This document shows positions 1 to 7,557 of a stretch of 15,699 nucleotides of DNA, piece by piece. Location: assembly GCA_937858235.1 (NCBI GenBank), contig CALLZZ010000225.1:1-15699 (forward strand), in the 5' to 3' direction. The notes below the pieces were generated by a model. That model was not told where the DNA came from. It was given only the letters and a program-made list of their open reading frames with translations, and made no database searches. Position numbers and translations under genes: made by a program. How positions within the stretch are numbered: position 1 is the stretch's first letter; every line of letters starts with the position of its first letter. The stretch comes from an uncultured Clostridia bacterium. Its GTDB lineage: Bacteria; Bacillota; Clostridia; Oscillospirales; Oscillospiraceae.

Positions 1-332
1 GCGATCTCCTCCCAGGTCTGGTTCCTGAAGTACCTGGCGATAAGGATGGTCTGGCATTCCGGGTCGGGTATCATTCCTATGCGTTCGAGGGCTTCGGTTT
101 TCTCTTCGCGCAGTGCGGCTTCGTCGCTGCGGATCTCGTCCTCGAGTTCCAGCATCTTCATCACCATGTTCTCGATGCGGGATGTGTTGCGCGGGGGTGC
201 CTTCGGCATGTCTGAGATGACGGGAGAGGCCGGGCTGCAGGCTATGTCCCGCAGGGCTGCGAGGCGCTCCTTCTTTGCCTTGATGTTTGCTTCGGCTCGT
301 CCGAGCTGCCGCAGGTATTCTTTAGCGTTCAC
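1..332 (-). CDS. Phage DUF1492-like / sigma-like late regulator, N-terminal part (cut by window edge)
   Basis: The first 110 residues are visible; the gene continues past the left edge. The start is a GTG at 330-332, which overlaps the stop of the upstream gene by 11 bases and has a full AAGGAGG ribosome site (341-348) at normal spacing. The N-terminal half is charged and helical, with a lysine-rich stretch and then a probable coil with many Glu and Arg. The last visible residues contain ARYFRNQTWEEIA, which resembles the 'RY..-...W.EIA' opening of the helix-turn-helix in DUF1492/ArpU-type phage proteins. Those are sigma region-4-like activators usually encoded between the replication genes and the terminase. 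Its place at the end of the replication operon, just after RusA and DUF4406, fits that role. The family call is from recognition of the motif and context; the recognition helix itself is outside the window. Confidence 0.72.
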   Translation of the reverse strand, partial: MNAKEYLRQLGRAEANIKAKKERLAALRDIACSPASPVISDMPKAPPRNTSRIENMVMKMLELEDEIRSDEAALREEKTEALERIGMIPDPECQTILIARYFRNQTWEEI

Positions 333-618
333 GGGCGTCTGCCTCCTTTCTGAGTCTTTCGAACAGTGCCGGGCCGTCTGCGTCGCTGAGTGTCATGAAC
401 CACTCGGAGTGGAAGAAGTCGTGCAGTTCGTTTATCCCGGTCAGGATGTCCTTCCTTTTCTCGTCCCATTTCTGCCAGCTGGGGTTCTCGCCGGTGCCGC
501 GCCATCTGACGGGCTCGTTTCCGAGGTGGCGTTTCAGCTGTCTGCGGGCTGTGAGGTAGTCTCTGGCGGCCTGGATGATGATGGCGTTCGCCAGCCTCTC
601 GTATGGGTCAGTGTCCAT
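322..618 (-). CDS. Conserved small phage protein, function unknown
   Basis: This 98-residue protein starts at ATG 618, overlapping the end of the DUF4406 gene by 11 bases, and itself overlaps the next gene by 11 bases. That repeated overlap pattern supports both starts and implies translational coupling. It is soluble and highly charged, with no signal peptide or membrane segment. It begins with a helix (residues about 5-30, rich in Ala, Arg, Leu) and carries the pattern FF.SEWF..L.D.DG..L...LR.E near the C-terminus (about residues 67-92). I recognise that pattern from many small proteins encoded near RusA and the late regulator in siphophages of Bacillota, but I know no function for it. The tight packing suggests it is made together with the recombination genes. 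Confidence 0.75.
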   Translation of the reverse strand: MDTDPYERLANAIIIQAARDYLTARRQLKRHLGNEPVRWRGTGENPSWQKWDEKRKDILTGINELHDFFHSEWFMTLSDADGPALFERLRKEADARER

Positions 619-1033
619 GGGCGGTCACCTCCCTGCAGTCGGTTGTGAATCGCCGGATCTTGTATCCCTTGCGCTTTGCCCGGTCGTATTCGGCTTTCAT
701 GCCGGCTGACAGTTCCACGCCGAATATCCAGACCTCGTCGCACTTGTCCATGAGGATGTTTCCGAAGAACAGGCCGAGACGTCGTTCGTCCGGGTTCTCG
801 TCATGGAGGAACTGCGTGAAGAGGAGGTGCGATGCGACGGGAATGTATCCGCTCATTGCAGCGAACCGGCAGTAGTCGCGTGCGGAGATGATGTTGTTCA
901 TGACGTCTCCGGCGTATTTGCTGCAGATGTAGACCATGGGACGGTATTGTCTTCCGTGTTTTTCGCGTTCGATTCCTGCGAGGGCTTTTCCGGCGGTCGG
1001 GTCGGCGTAGCCTTCAAAGTTCCTGTATGTCAT
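608..1033 (-). CDS. DUF4406-like phage protein (nucleoside deoxyribosyltransferase-like fold)
   Basis: The product is 141 residues. The start is fixed by an ATGA overlap with the RusA stop (ATG at 1031-1033, TGA at 1030-1032); a longer frame reaching 1246 lies inside rusA and is not used. After about 30 variable residues comes the family opening VYICSKYAGD (about 34-43). Next are a helix with SARDYCRFAAMSGYIPVASH, then a DERRLGLFFGNILMDKCDEVWIF-like core in which DEVWIF is the central strand, and then SAGM..E...A followed by a KGYKIR strand. This order is that of DUF4406 and related nucleoside 2-deoxyribosyltransferase-like proteins, which are common phage accessory genes. Whether it has enzymatic activity on nucleotides is unknown. 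It sits between RusA and a small unknown gene in the same operon. Confidence 0.8.
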   Translation of the reverse strand: MTYRNFEGYADPTAGKALAGIEREKHGRQYRPMVYICSKYAGDVMNNIISARDYCRFAAMSGYIPVASHLLFTQFLHDENPDERRLGLFFGNILMDKCDEVWIFGVELSAGMKAEYDRAKRKGYKIRRFTTDCREVTAHGH

Positions 1034-1434
1034 ACCGTCACCTCCAGTTCCGTGATCTCGATTTCGATGCCGGCTCCGTTGTCTGTCCAGCGTTTTTCGA
1101 CCGTCTCCTTCACGACCTGTGCGTCGTCCTTCCAGAATCCGCATTTCGTCATGCAGTCCTTGAGGAGTTTCTCGATGTTGTCCGTGTCGGGTCGGGTGAC
1201 GCGCCACGTTCCGGGCTTGTGCGACCTGCCTGCCGGGTAGAGCCATGCGGCGTGCAGGAAGAGCGGCCCTTCGAGCGGTTTCTCCGGCGCGTGTTTTACG
1301 AGCGCTCCAAGGAGGAGTCGCTTCGCCTGTTTGACGGCGGCAGGTTCATAGAACACGGGTCTGCCGTTTATGATGCTTACTTTTTTCATCTGTGCCGTCG
1401 CTGTGGGCGGCTCTATGTCCAGGAAGAATTTCAT
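1030..1434 (-). CDS. rusA: RusA-family Holliday junction resolvase
   Basis: This 134-residue protein is of normal length for RusA. RusA is a dimeric endonuclease that cuts four-way DNA junctions arising during phage recombination and replication. The hallmark lies at about residues 82-107: PDTDNIEKLLKD, then WKDDAQV. The acidic residues D83, D85 and one of D103/D104 match the metal-binding aspartates of the family. The start ATG at 1432-1434 has a GAGGT ribosome site about seven bases upstream. The stop overlaps the start of the DUF4406 gene (ATGA). The gene comes 212 bases after the primase-helicase, the largest gap in the phage operon. It most likely resolves junctions made by the Sak4-like recombinase encoded upstream. 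Confidence 0.93.
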   Translation of the reverse strand: MKFFLDIEPPTATAQMKKVSIINGRPVFYEPAAVKQAKRLLLGALVKHAPEKPLEGPLFLHAAWLYPAGRSHKPGTWRVTRPDTDNIEKLLKDCMTKCGFWKDDAQVVKETVEKRWTDNGAGIEIEITELEVTV

Positions 1435-1512
1435 ATGGGTACCTCGTTTTTCTGTTTTGCGGTTTGTCGGAGGAACGATTTTTGAGGAAATCCCGCGCGT
1501 CCCGGTTTCGTG

Positions 1513-1545
1513 GTGGGGGAAGGCAGGCTTTCAGGCCTTCCCCAC
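1513..1545. repeat. Strong GC-rich stem-loop between primase-helicase and rusA
   Basis: GGGGAAGGC (1516-1524) pairs with GCCTTCCCC (1535-1543); allowing one bulged G extends the stem by two pairs, to 1513 and 1545. The loop is ten bases. Neither strand has a run of T after the stem, so it does not look like an intrinsic terminator. On the minus-strand transcript it overlaps the last codons of the possible 39-residue ORF and lies about 80 bases before the rusA start. It may slow RNA decay or modulate readthrough into the distal genes. Confidence 0.5.
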
Positions 1546-1650
1546 ACCCGGAACCGTTGCGGAAGCAAGGTATTTATATAAGGCGGTTTTCCTCCACTCG
1601 GAGGAGCGTCCTTTCTGCGCTTTTCTTCCGCAAGAGGGAGAGGCGGTCAT
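1531..1650 (-). CDS. Possible small basic protein (39 residues), start overlaps primase-helicase stop
   Basis: A short open frame begins with an ATG (1648-1650) that forms an ATGA overlap with the TGA of the primase-helicase (1647-1649) and ends at TGA 1531-1533. The predicted peptide is basic (several Arg and Lys, containing SSEWRKTALYKYLAS) with no membrane segment and a single Cys. A moderate GGAAG-type ribosome site lies within the end of the upstream gene. ATGA coupling also occurs in this operon at rusA/DUF4406, and the frame fills more than half of an otherwise empty 212-base gap, so translation is plausible. I do not recognise a family, and a 39-codon frame can arise by chance in GC-rich DNA. 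Its 3' end coincides with the strong stem-loop. Confidence 0.35.
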   Translation of the reverse strand: MTASPSCGRKAQKGRSSEWRKTALYKYLASATVPGVGKA

Positions 1651-3659
1651 TTCTCGTTCTTCCGTGTGCTGTCGATCCGGATGACGACGCCGCGGTCGTT
1701 CCTGTAGGTGTCCGGGAGTTCCTTCAGCCTGTCCCGGACGCAGCGTTCGGAAAGGCCGAGGTATTCGGCGAGGTCGCTTACGCGGACCGGCTGGTTGATG
1801 GAGCAGGCGTCGTAAGCGGTGTTGATCTCGTCTGCCCGCTGCTGCGGTGTCGTGTAGCGGCTGCTTTTCGTCAGGTTCCCGATCGGGCTGCCTTCCGCGC
1901 CGAGTCCGTCCAGTTCCCCGGTGTCGTCGAGCCTGTGCACCGGGTATTCGAACCAGAAGTTCACCGGCCTGATGTTCGCGAACTCGCGCAGCGAGGATTC
2001 GAGCCGCCATGCGGTCGCGTTCCCGTCGCGCACGTTGTTCTTCAGGTCGTCGGTCAGCTCGAGCTGGATCATGTCGAGCTGTGCGTCCGGGTCGCGTGCG
2101 AATACGCCGGAGCCTGACGCACGGTCCATGGCCTTCTTTGCTCCCTGCGCGCCCTTCGAATGATGATGGCAGTAGATGGTCGAGCAGCCTGTCTCGGTGC
2201 ATATCTTGTCGAACTGGTTGCAGAACGCTCCCATTTCCGAGGCGTTGTTCTCGTCGCCGGTGATGACCTTGTAGATCGGGTCGAGCACGATTGCGTCGAG
2301 GTGCTGGTCGCGCACCCTGCGGATCAGCTTCGGCACGAGCTGGTCGAGGGGAACGGCGTGACCGCGCAGGTTCCAGATCACGATGTCGTCCGAATGCTTC
2401 ATGGGCAGTCCGAGCGCCTCGTATATCTTGAGGAACCGGTTGATTGCGCTTGCCGGGTCGATTTCGAGGTTCACGTAGAGGACGCGTCCCTTGCGGCAGT
2501 TGAAGCCGAGCCATGGTCTGCCTTCTGCGATGGCAATGCACAGCTCCATGAGGAGGAAGGATTTCCCGGCCTTCGACGAGCCGCTGATCAGCATCTTGTG
2601 GCCGCGGCGCAGGATTCCCTCGATGAGCTCCTCGGGGAGCTGCGGCGGGTTGTCCTTGTATTCGCTGAGTGCGACCATGTCGGGCAGTTCGTCGCTGACG
2701 CCCTCGGCGAAGTCCATCCAGTCCACCCAGCTTTTCCTGCCGATGTTCGTTGCAACGAGGTACTGCCTGTTGCCGTTCCGGGTGACGCCCGGCATGCGGG
2801 ACAGGCGGCTCGGATTGCGGTTCTGCTTGTCTATGGAGACGCCGTGCTTCTCGAGGAAGTCGTAGAGGTATTCCACGCGCTTCCTGTATTCCTCGTAGCT
2901 GTCTGCGTCGATGTGCACGATGGCGTGCAGGCTCTTCCCGCCGCTGTGGACGATGGCGGCTATCGGCAGTTCGAGCTTGCGGAAGAGGATGTCCTGCTCC
3001 GCGATGGGCAGGGTGTCGGATTCGACGAGTGCGTAGCGGAACTTCGTGACGTTCTCGTTCTTCACGCCGTCTCCGTCGAGCGGGTTGAAGCGTATCCATG
3101 CGCCGCAGTCCGGCTTCCAGTCTCCGACGGTTGCGCCGACGTCGTCCGGATGCTTCTTCAGGCTGTCGATGAGTTCTCCTGCGGTTCTGTCGTATACGCC
3201 TTTGCTGGGGAGCCACTTGCCGTCGGCGTTCTGCCACACGTCGCCCGTGACGTAGCCGACAATGTCGTCCCTGTCGAAGAGCAGCTCCAGATAGGTGGTC
3301 AGATCCTGCGCGGGATTCCACGGTTCGGTTGCGAATCCGTTGAAACCGTCCATGCCGTCGTACTCGATAGTGTCGTCCCAGTTCAATGCCTGGTCGCGGT
3401 CGGGGTGCGGCATCCAGCCGCGCTCCTTCGCCATCTGCACGATGGTGCCGCCTTTGACGGGCTTGCCGTTCCCGTGGAACCCGTCCCATTTCTTCTGGCA
3501 TTCGCCGGGATGGTAGCGGTCGTCGTTCTTCGACCAGTCGTCCCAGATGGAGCAGGGGTACCCCTCCTCCTTCAAGGCCATGCCGACGGCTATCCATTCG
3601 GCGCGGGACAGCTGTGCAACGTCTATGGCGCTGAGCGCCGAGAGAATGTTGTTGTCCAT
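1647..3659 (-). CDS. Phage primase-helicase (PriCT-like, primase-like and RecA-fold helicase domains, C-terminal HTH)
   Basis: This 670-residue replication protein starts at ATG 3657-3659, with AGGAGG a few bases upstream overlapping the end of the helicase gene. Residues about 1-60 resemble a PriCT-type domain (EWIAVGMALKEEGY..., then a WD..S..D.RY....C..KW pattern). Residues about 185-300 look like an archaeo-eukaryotic-type primase region: YALVESD (209-215), HSGGKSLH (238-245) and NPSRLSRMPG (282-291). Residues about 340-540 form a RecA-fold (AAA_25/RepA-like) ATPase with Walker A GSSKAGKS (360-367), Walker B ending in LD (D460), and the conserved CHHHSKG (497-503). Residues about 605-650 form a winged-helix candidate (VSDLAEYLGLSERCVRDRLKEL). 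It probably primes and unwinds at the phage origin. The primase assignment is the least certain part, because the first acidic motif reads E-S-D rather than D-x-D. Confidence 0.85.
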   Translation of the reverse strand: MDNNILSALSAIDVAQLSRAEWIAVGMALKEEGYPCSIWDDWSKNDDRYHPGECQKKWDGFHGNGKPVKGGTIVQMAKERGWMPHPDRDQALNWDDTIEYDGMDGFNGFATEPWNPAQDLTTYLELLFDRDDIVGYVTGDVWQNADGKWLPSKGVYDRTAGELIDSLKKHPDDVGATVGDWKPDCGAWIRFNPLDGDGVKNENVTKFRYALVESDTLPIAEQDILFRKLELPIAAIVHSGGKSLHAIVHIDADSYEEYRKRVEYLYDFLEKHGVSIDKQNRNPSRLSRMPGVTRNGNRQYLVATNIGRKSWVDWMDFAEGVSDELPDMVALSEYKDNPPQLPEELIEGILRRGHKMLISGSSKAGKSFLLMELCIAIAEGRPWLGFNCRKGRVLYVNLEIDPASAINRFLKIYEALGLPMKHSDDIVIWNLRGHAVPLDQLVPKLIRRVRDQHLDAIVLDPIYKVITGDENNASEMGAFCNQFDKICTETGCSTIYCHHHSKGAQGAKKAMDRASGSGVFARDPDAQLDMIQLELTDDLKNNVRDGNATAWRLESSLREFANIRPVNFWFEYPVHRLDDTGELDGLGAEGSPIGNLTKSSRYTTPQQRADEINTAYDACSINQPVRVSDLAEYLGLSERCVRDRLKELPDTYRNDRGVVIRIDSTRKNEK

Positions 3660-3668
3660 GAAAACCTC

Positions 3669-5249
3669 CTATGGTCTGTATGTGTCCGGATCGATCCGGT
3701 AAGGGACTCTCCAGTGGTTGTCAGCGAGCTGTGAAATAAGGGAGCTTGCGTCCGTGAACGTCCAGGTTCCGACCTGCCGGAATCCGTATCGTTCCAGGCA
3801 TCGGATCTGCTTGGGTGTCGCGAGTCCGAGCTCCTGGCGGCGTTTGAGCCTGTCGATGAGGAGCGAAGCGAGCCCCGCGTTCTGAATGCTCTCCGGGTAG
3901 ATTCCCCGGTGTTCGAGGAAGGCGAGCTGCTTGTCCGTCGGCGGCGCCATTTCCCACGCGAAGGTGGGAACGTAGCTGGTCAGGTCCTCGGCGGCAATGC
4001 TGAGCGCGTACTGGATCGGGTCGACGAGCTTGCGCTTGCGTGCCCGCATCTCGGCGAGCTGCTTTGCAAGGGCGTTCTCACGCTCCGCGAGAACGTCGCG
4101 CTCCGCCTGCTGTTCGGCTTCGATGAGATCGATGCCGTCCCCGTCGTCCTGAATCTGTTTGTCGATCATTTCCGCGATTTTCTCGTCCCTGCTGATGAGC
4201 GCGGATGGTCTGCACAGGTCGTGCCGTGCGGAAAGCCACAGGAAGTCGAGGAGCAGAAGGTCCTCCTTGCCCGGAGACAGCCGCATTCCGCGTCCTACCA
4301 TCTGCTGGTACAGGCTGCGGATTTTCGTCGGCCGGAGGATGACGATGCAGTCGACCGACGGGCAGTCCCAGCCTTCGGTAAGCAGCATGCTGTTGCACAG
4401 CACGTCGTATCTGCCGTTCTCGAAGTCCGCGAGGATCTCCGAGCGGTCGCCGGAGTTCCCGTTGACCTCCGCCGTGCGGAGTCCGACGTCGTTGAGCATC
4501 CGGCAGAACTTCTGCGATGTTGCGATGAGCGGAAGGAATACGACCGTCCTGCGTCCCCTGCAGTAGTGGAGCATCTCCTGTGCTATCTGTTCGAGGTACG
4601 GGTCGAGTGCGTGTCCGATCTCACCGGCGGCGAAGTCGCCGCTTGATATGCCCACATTGTTGATGTCGAGTTCGAGCGGGATCATCTGCGCCTTGACCGG
4701 GCAGAGATAGCCGTCGCGGATGGCGTCAGGCATGCTGTACTCGTATGCCTTGCTGTCGAAGTATTCGCCGAGGTTGCGCATGTCTCCCCGGTCGGGAGTG
4801 GCGGTCACGCCGAGGACGTTCGCCTGCGGAAAGTGCTCCAGAACGTGCTGGTAGCTGTCCGAAAGGCAGTGGTGCGCCTCGTCGACGATGATGTCCTGGT
4901 AGTAGTCCGACGGGAACCGGGCGAGTCTCTTTTCCTGTGCAAGCGACTGCACGGAGCCGACCGTCACCGGGACCCGGCTGCCGAGAGCAGTGGACTCCGC
5001 CTTCTCCAGCACGGAGTCAAGACCTGACGCCTCCCTGAGCTTGTCGGCCGCCTGTTCGAGGAGTTCACTGCGGTGCGCCATGATGAGCACGCGGTGCCCT
5101 CTGTTTACCTGGTTTTCTGCGACCGATGCGAAGACGACCGTCTTACCGCACCCCGTGGGGAGGACGAGGAGCGTTCTGCGCTGCCCCTCGTCCCATGCGG
5201 AAAGGATCGCCTGCTTCGCCTCGGCCTGGTATGGTCTCAGCTGAAACAT
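3669..5249 (-). CDS. DEAD/DEAH-box superfamily 2 DNA helicase
   Basis: This 526-residue helicase starts at ATG 5247-5249 behind AAAGGAGG, which overlaps the DUF669 stop. All SF2 motifs are visible: a Q-like RPYQ at 5-8, Walker A PTGCGKT (31-37), DEAH (123-126), TATP (149-152), motif V LLTEGWDCP (289-297), and motif VI QQMVGRGMR (315-323) with the arginine finger. It resembles the UvrB/ResIII-like helicases that siphophages carry beside DUF669 and AAA_24 genes. The region beyond about residue 350 is long, has a Glu/Arg-rich coil (about 370-410), and contains TDKQLAFLEHRG (about 440-451), repeated loosely as TPKQIRCLERYG (about 484-495); this repeated 'T.KQ...L...G' motif is known from C-terminal tails of related phage helicases. 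It probably drives branch migration or remodels forks for the recombination module. Confidence 0.92.
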   Translation of the reverse strand: MFQLRPYQAEAKQAILSAWDEGQRRTLLVLPTGCGKTVVFASVAENQVNRGHRVLIMAHRSELLEQAADKLREASGLDSVLEKAESTALGSRVPVTVGSVQSLAQEKRLARFPSDYYQDIIVDEAHHCLSDSYQHVLEHFPQANVLGVTATPDRGDMRNLGEYFDSKAYEYSMPDAIRDGYLCPVKAQMIPLELDINNVGISSGDFAAGEIGHALDPYLEQIAQEMLHYCRGRRTVVFLPLIATSQKFCRMLNDVGLRTAEVNGNSGDRSEILADFENGRYDVLCNSMLLTEGWDCPSVDCIVILRPTKIRSLYQQMVGRGMRLSPGKEDLLLLDFLWLSARHDLCRPSALISRDEKIAEMIDKQIQDDGDGIDLIEAEQQAERDVLAERENALAKQLAEMRARKRKLVDPIQYALSIAAEDLTSYVPTFAWEMAPPTDKQLAFLEHRGIYPESIQNAGLASLLIDRLKRRQELGLATPKQIRCLERYGFRQVGTWTFTDASSLISQLADNHWRVPYRIDPDTYRP

Positions 5250-5261
5250 GTCGCGCCTCCT

Positions 5262-5762
5262 TTAGAACGGAAGCTCGGAATCGTCGCCGGAGACCGTCAT
5301 CCACTCGTCCTCTTCGGGGAAGAACTTCTCGTCGTAGTCGATGAACCTGTCCACGTCGTTCGCCTGACGTTCGTTGCCGTCACGGTCCGTGTATGTGCGC
5401 GGCTTGAAATGGGCGCGTCCACGGCTGCCGGTCACACGATTCCAGTCCATGACGAGCCTTTCACCGTGCTTCTTCTGGCCGATGCACCGGAAGAACGCGC
5501 TGATCTTCCATTCGAGGAGCCTGTTGAGAATAAGGTCGGTGTGGACGATGGCCGTGCCGTCGTCGGTCTGCACCTGCAGGGTGAGCGATGCCTTGTTGCA
5601 GGCGCTCATTTTCGCCGAGCCGGGAAAGCGTCCGCGCTCGAAACCCGTGACCGTGAAGTTGTAGTCGCCTTCGGGAAGGATGATAAACTCCTGGCCGTCG
5701 TTCTCAATGGCGTCGTTCCAGTCCATTCCCGCGTTCTGATTGCTGTTCATGTAATCTGCCAT
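5262..5762 (-). CDS. DUF669 phage protein, probable single-stranded-DNA-binding partner
   Basis: This 166-residue protein starts at ATG 5760-5762 behind AAGGAGG; the site overlaps the TAA of the ATPase gene. The N-terminus has the family pattern of a short leader followed by W.DAIE.DGQEF..LPEGDYNFTV..FERG.F (about residues 15-50). A beta-rich centre follows with LTLQVQTDDG and LILNRLLEWKISAFFRCIG. The C-terminus is acidic and ends in DDSELPF. That tail resembles the acidic DDxxPF tails of bacterial SSB proteins, which recruit partner proteins. DUF669 is found almost always next to AAA_24/Sak4-like ATPases and phage helicases, as here. A single-strand-binding role is inferred from fold, tail and neighbours, not shown by the sequence. 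Confidence 0.88.
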   Translation of the reverse strand: MADYMNSNQNAGMDWNDAIENDGQEFIILPEGDYNFTVTGFERGRFPGSAKMSACNKASLTLQVQTDDGTAIVHTDLILNRLLEWKISAFFRCIGQKKHGERLVMDWNRVTGSRGRAHFKPRTYTDRDGNERQANDVDRFIDYDEKFFPEEDEWMTVSGDDSELPF

Positions 5763-5777
5763 GATTGAAGATCCTCC

Positions 5778-6743
5778 TTAATCAAGATGCGTGTGGTCTG
5801 CGTTGATGAGCTTCAGGATCTGGTTCCAGTGCCTGAGAACCCATTTCGTGATGAACTCCTCGTGGTATTCCGCAATGGGAACCGAGATGTCGTAGTGTCC
5901 CTTGGATGCGACGACCTTCTGCACGTCGGCGTCAGTGACGTTCGCCTCCGCCATGAGGCTGCGGAGCCGGTCGAGCGGCGTCGCCTGACCGGGCGCAGGA
6001 TCGGCCGGTTCTGCCGATGCCTTCCGGGCCGGCTTTTCGTAGAGCTTTGCAATGTTCCGGTAGTCGAGGTCGACCACCTCGGGGAGCGGTTCACGGGTCT
6101 TGGCGTCCCACGCGGGGTGGTGCGTCGTGTAGATGACGCGCTTGCCTCCCTGTGCCTTCGCCGTGTTTGACTCCGATGTGACCACGAAGGTCTGGTAGTT
6201 GCAGAAGAAGAGGAAGTCCGCCCATTCCTTTAGGAGCGGTGCGACCTGCTTGCTGAGCTTGAGCTCCCAGCGGTCGTACGCGCCCATCTCGTCGGGCTGT
6301 TCGAACTTGCGCATCCTGGCGTGCGCCGTGATGACCACGTGGATTCCCGCGGCGATCACCTTGTCGCAGGCGGCGAGGAGCTTTGAGAACTCCTCGGCGA
6401 GGTAGGTGTAGCCCTTGCCGTAGCCGAACGATTCGATGCTGCTCTGCTTGTACTTGTTGCAGACGTATGTGATGACGAGCTGCTCCGCCCAGTCCGCGGT
6501 GTCGATGACGAGCGTCCTGCAGATGCCCGGCGTCGCCGCGACTTCGTCCACATCTGCGAGGAGTTCCTCCCATGTCTGCGGTTTGTCGATGCGTCGCACA
6601 TCCATGTGGGCTGTGCCGCCTTCGGTGTCGATGATGAGCGGGTCCGGGTAGCGGGCGGCGAGGCTTGTCTTGCCGATGCCCTCCGGACCGTAGATGACCG
6701 TCTTCTGGGCGCGGTCGATTCTGCCCTTTGTGATGTTCAGCAT
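5778..6743 (-). CDS. AAA_24 RecA-fold ATPase, probable Sak4-like single-strand annealing/recombination protein
   Basis: The product is 321 residues from ATG 6741-6743, with AAGGAA about ten bases upstream. A longer frame reaching 7196 runs through the Gp157 gene and is not used. Walker A is GPEGIGKTS (19-27), Walker B is RTLVIDTADW with D81, and an ITAHARM segment (about 135-141) follows the Walker B strand. The core to about residue 235 matches phage nucleotide-binding proteins (AAA_24), a group that includes the Sak4 recombinases. After an Ala/Pro-rich linker (about 238-258) there is an additional domain of about 60 residues beginning LDRLRSLMAEANVTDADVQKVV, which looks like a small helical domain. 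Together with DUF669, the helicase and RusA, it forms a complete phage recombination set. Confidence 0.88.
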   Translation of the reverse strand: MLNITKGRIDRAQKTVIYGPEGIGKTSLAARYPDPLIIDTEGGTAHMDVRRIDKPQTWEELLADVDEVAATPGICRTLVIDTADWAEQLVITYVCNKYKQSSIESFGYGKGYTYLAEEFSKLLAACDKVIAAGIHVVITAHARMRKFEQPDEMGAYDRWELKLSKQVAPLLKEWADFLFFCNYQTFVVTSESNTAKAQGGKRVIYTTHHPAWDAKTREPLPEVVDLDYRNIAKLYEKPARKASAEPADPAPGQATPLDRLRSLMAEANVTDADVQKVVASKGHYDISVPIAEYHEEFITKWVLRHWNQILKLINADHTHLD

Positions 6744-6760
6744 TTTCGGTTCATTCCTTC

Positions 6761-7276
6761 CTATCTGAGCTGGCAGGAGTAGTCCTCGACGACGGTGACG
6801 CCCGGCACCTTCGCTCCCGCGTTGATGAGTTTCCTGACTTCCGTCTTTGCGACTTCGGGTTCGGGGATGCGGTAGCATTCCGGGTGCTTGTTGCGTTTGA
6901 GCCACCGGACCGCCTTCGCCGCGTCGGATACATCCACGTGGCTTGTCTTCCGGTAGGAGAAGGTCGCCACGTCGAGGTCGGTCTTCCGGCCGGCGCATTC
7001 CCGGTCGAGGATGTGCATCAGGCGCTCCTGTTTGCGTGCGATCCGTTCGCGCCGTTTCCTGAGCCTTGCCTCCTCGGCCTTGAGAGCCGCCTCCTCGGAG
7101 CGGAGGTTCAGGATGAGCTTCGCCAGCCAGGAGAGTATGGAGTGACGCTCCATCTGCAGGCTGTCGATCTGGCTCTGGATGCTGTCGATGTCGCACAGGA
7201 TTTCGCCGGTCTCCTCGTCGAACTCGATCTGGTCGGTCAGGCGGAGGATTTCAGTGTTGATCTCGTAGAGCTTCAT
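6761..7276 (-). CDS. Siphovirus Gp157-family protein
   Basis: This 171-residue protein starts at ATG 7274-7276 with AAGGAGG six bases upstream. It opens with MKLYEINTEILRL and an acidic stretch DEETGEI, the usual beginning of Gp157 proteins. It then has a long coiled coil rich in Glu, Arg and Lys (about 55-95) and a C-terminal half with the family features ATFSYRKTSHVDV and later KTEVRKLINAGAKVPGV. Gp157 was named from Streptococcus thermophilus phages, where the gene has been linked to phage resistance. In phage genomes it sits, as here, just before the recombination ATPase. Its molecular role is unknown, though a DNA-associated coiled-coil partner of the recombination proteins is reasonable. 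Its start lies inside the preceding small gene. Confidence 0.9.
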   Translation of the reverse strand: MKLYEINTEILRLTDQIEFDEETGEILCDIDSIQSQIDSLQMERHSILSWLAKLILNLRSEEAALKAEEARLRKRRERIARKQERLMHILDRECAGRKTDLDVATFSYRKTSHVDVSDAAKAVRWLKRNKHPECYRIPEPEVAKTEVRKLINAGAKVPGVTVVEDYSCQLR

Positions 7277-7463
7277 CCGTGTCCTCCTTCATTTCTCTGA
7301 TGGCCAGTTCCTCGACGCTGTCTCCCGGCACGATGACGGTGACGTGCCTCTTGTCTCCGAGCAGGAAGCGGAGCATCCGTTCCCTGACGGTCAGGCTGCG
7401 CACGGCGGCGATTCCGTCGTCCTTCGGTTTCCGTGCGACGCTGATGGTGAGTGCATGTTTCAT
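7251..7463 (-). CDS. Small phage protein, function unknown
   Basis: This 70-residue protein starts at ATG 7461-7463 behind a GAGGTAAC ribosome site, and its 3' end overlaps the Gp157 gene by 26 bases. The overlap and good ribosome site support it as real. The sequence is charged, with a basic N-terminal half (MKHALTISVARKPKDDG), a central RERMLRFLLGDKRHVTVIVPG and an acidic C-terminus (EMKEDTDEALRDQH). No transmembrane segment, cysteine pair or recognisable DNA-binding motif is visible. Small genes of this kind before Gp157 are common in siphophage early operons. I cannot assign a family. Confidence 0.68.
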   Translation of the reverse strand: MKHALTISVARKPKDDGIAAVRSLTVRERMLRFLLGDKRHVTVIVPGDSVEELAIREMKEDTDEALRDQH

Positions 7464-7492
7464 GTGCTGTTACCTCGCTTTCTTCGTATGCA

Positions 7493-7518
7493 CGAGGGAG
7501 GCGGGATTGCCTCCTTCG
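7493..7518. repeat. Stem-loop in the gap between the sigma-like gene and the small 70-residue gene
   Basis: CGAGGGAGGC (7493-7502) pairs with GCCTCCTTCG (7509-7518), ten pairs including one G-T wobble, around a six-base loop. On the minus-strand transcript it falls in the 94-base leader of the 70-residue gene. No T run follows on either strand, so it is not a typical terminator. It could modulate RNA processing. It also contains a decoy AAGGAGG that is not placed to serve any real start codon. Confidence 0.4.
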
Positions 7519-7557
7519 CTATACGGACATTCCGAGGGTGTTTTGATGGGGTGTCTG

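Noticed and set aside
1513..1545. Stem-loop as an intrinsic terminator
   Set aside because: There is no T run after the stem on either strand.
1531..3597. Long minus-strand open frame of 688 codons
   Set aside because: It lies in another frame of the primase-helicase, is extremely Arg-rich with low-complexity composition, and has no family motif. It is a product of GC-rich codon bias.
2160..3734. Plus-strand open frame of 524 codons
   Set aside because: It is antisense to the primase-helicase, Val/Asp/Ala-rich, and without motifs or a ribosome site. The opposite strand has clear helicase motifs.
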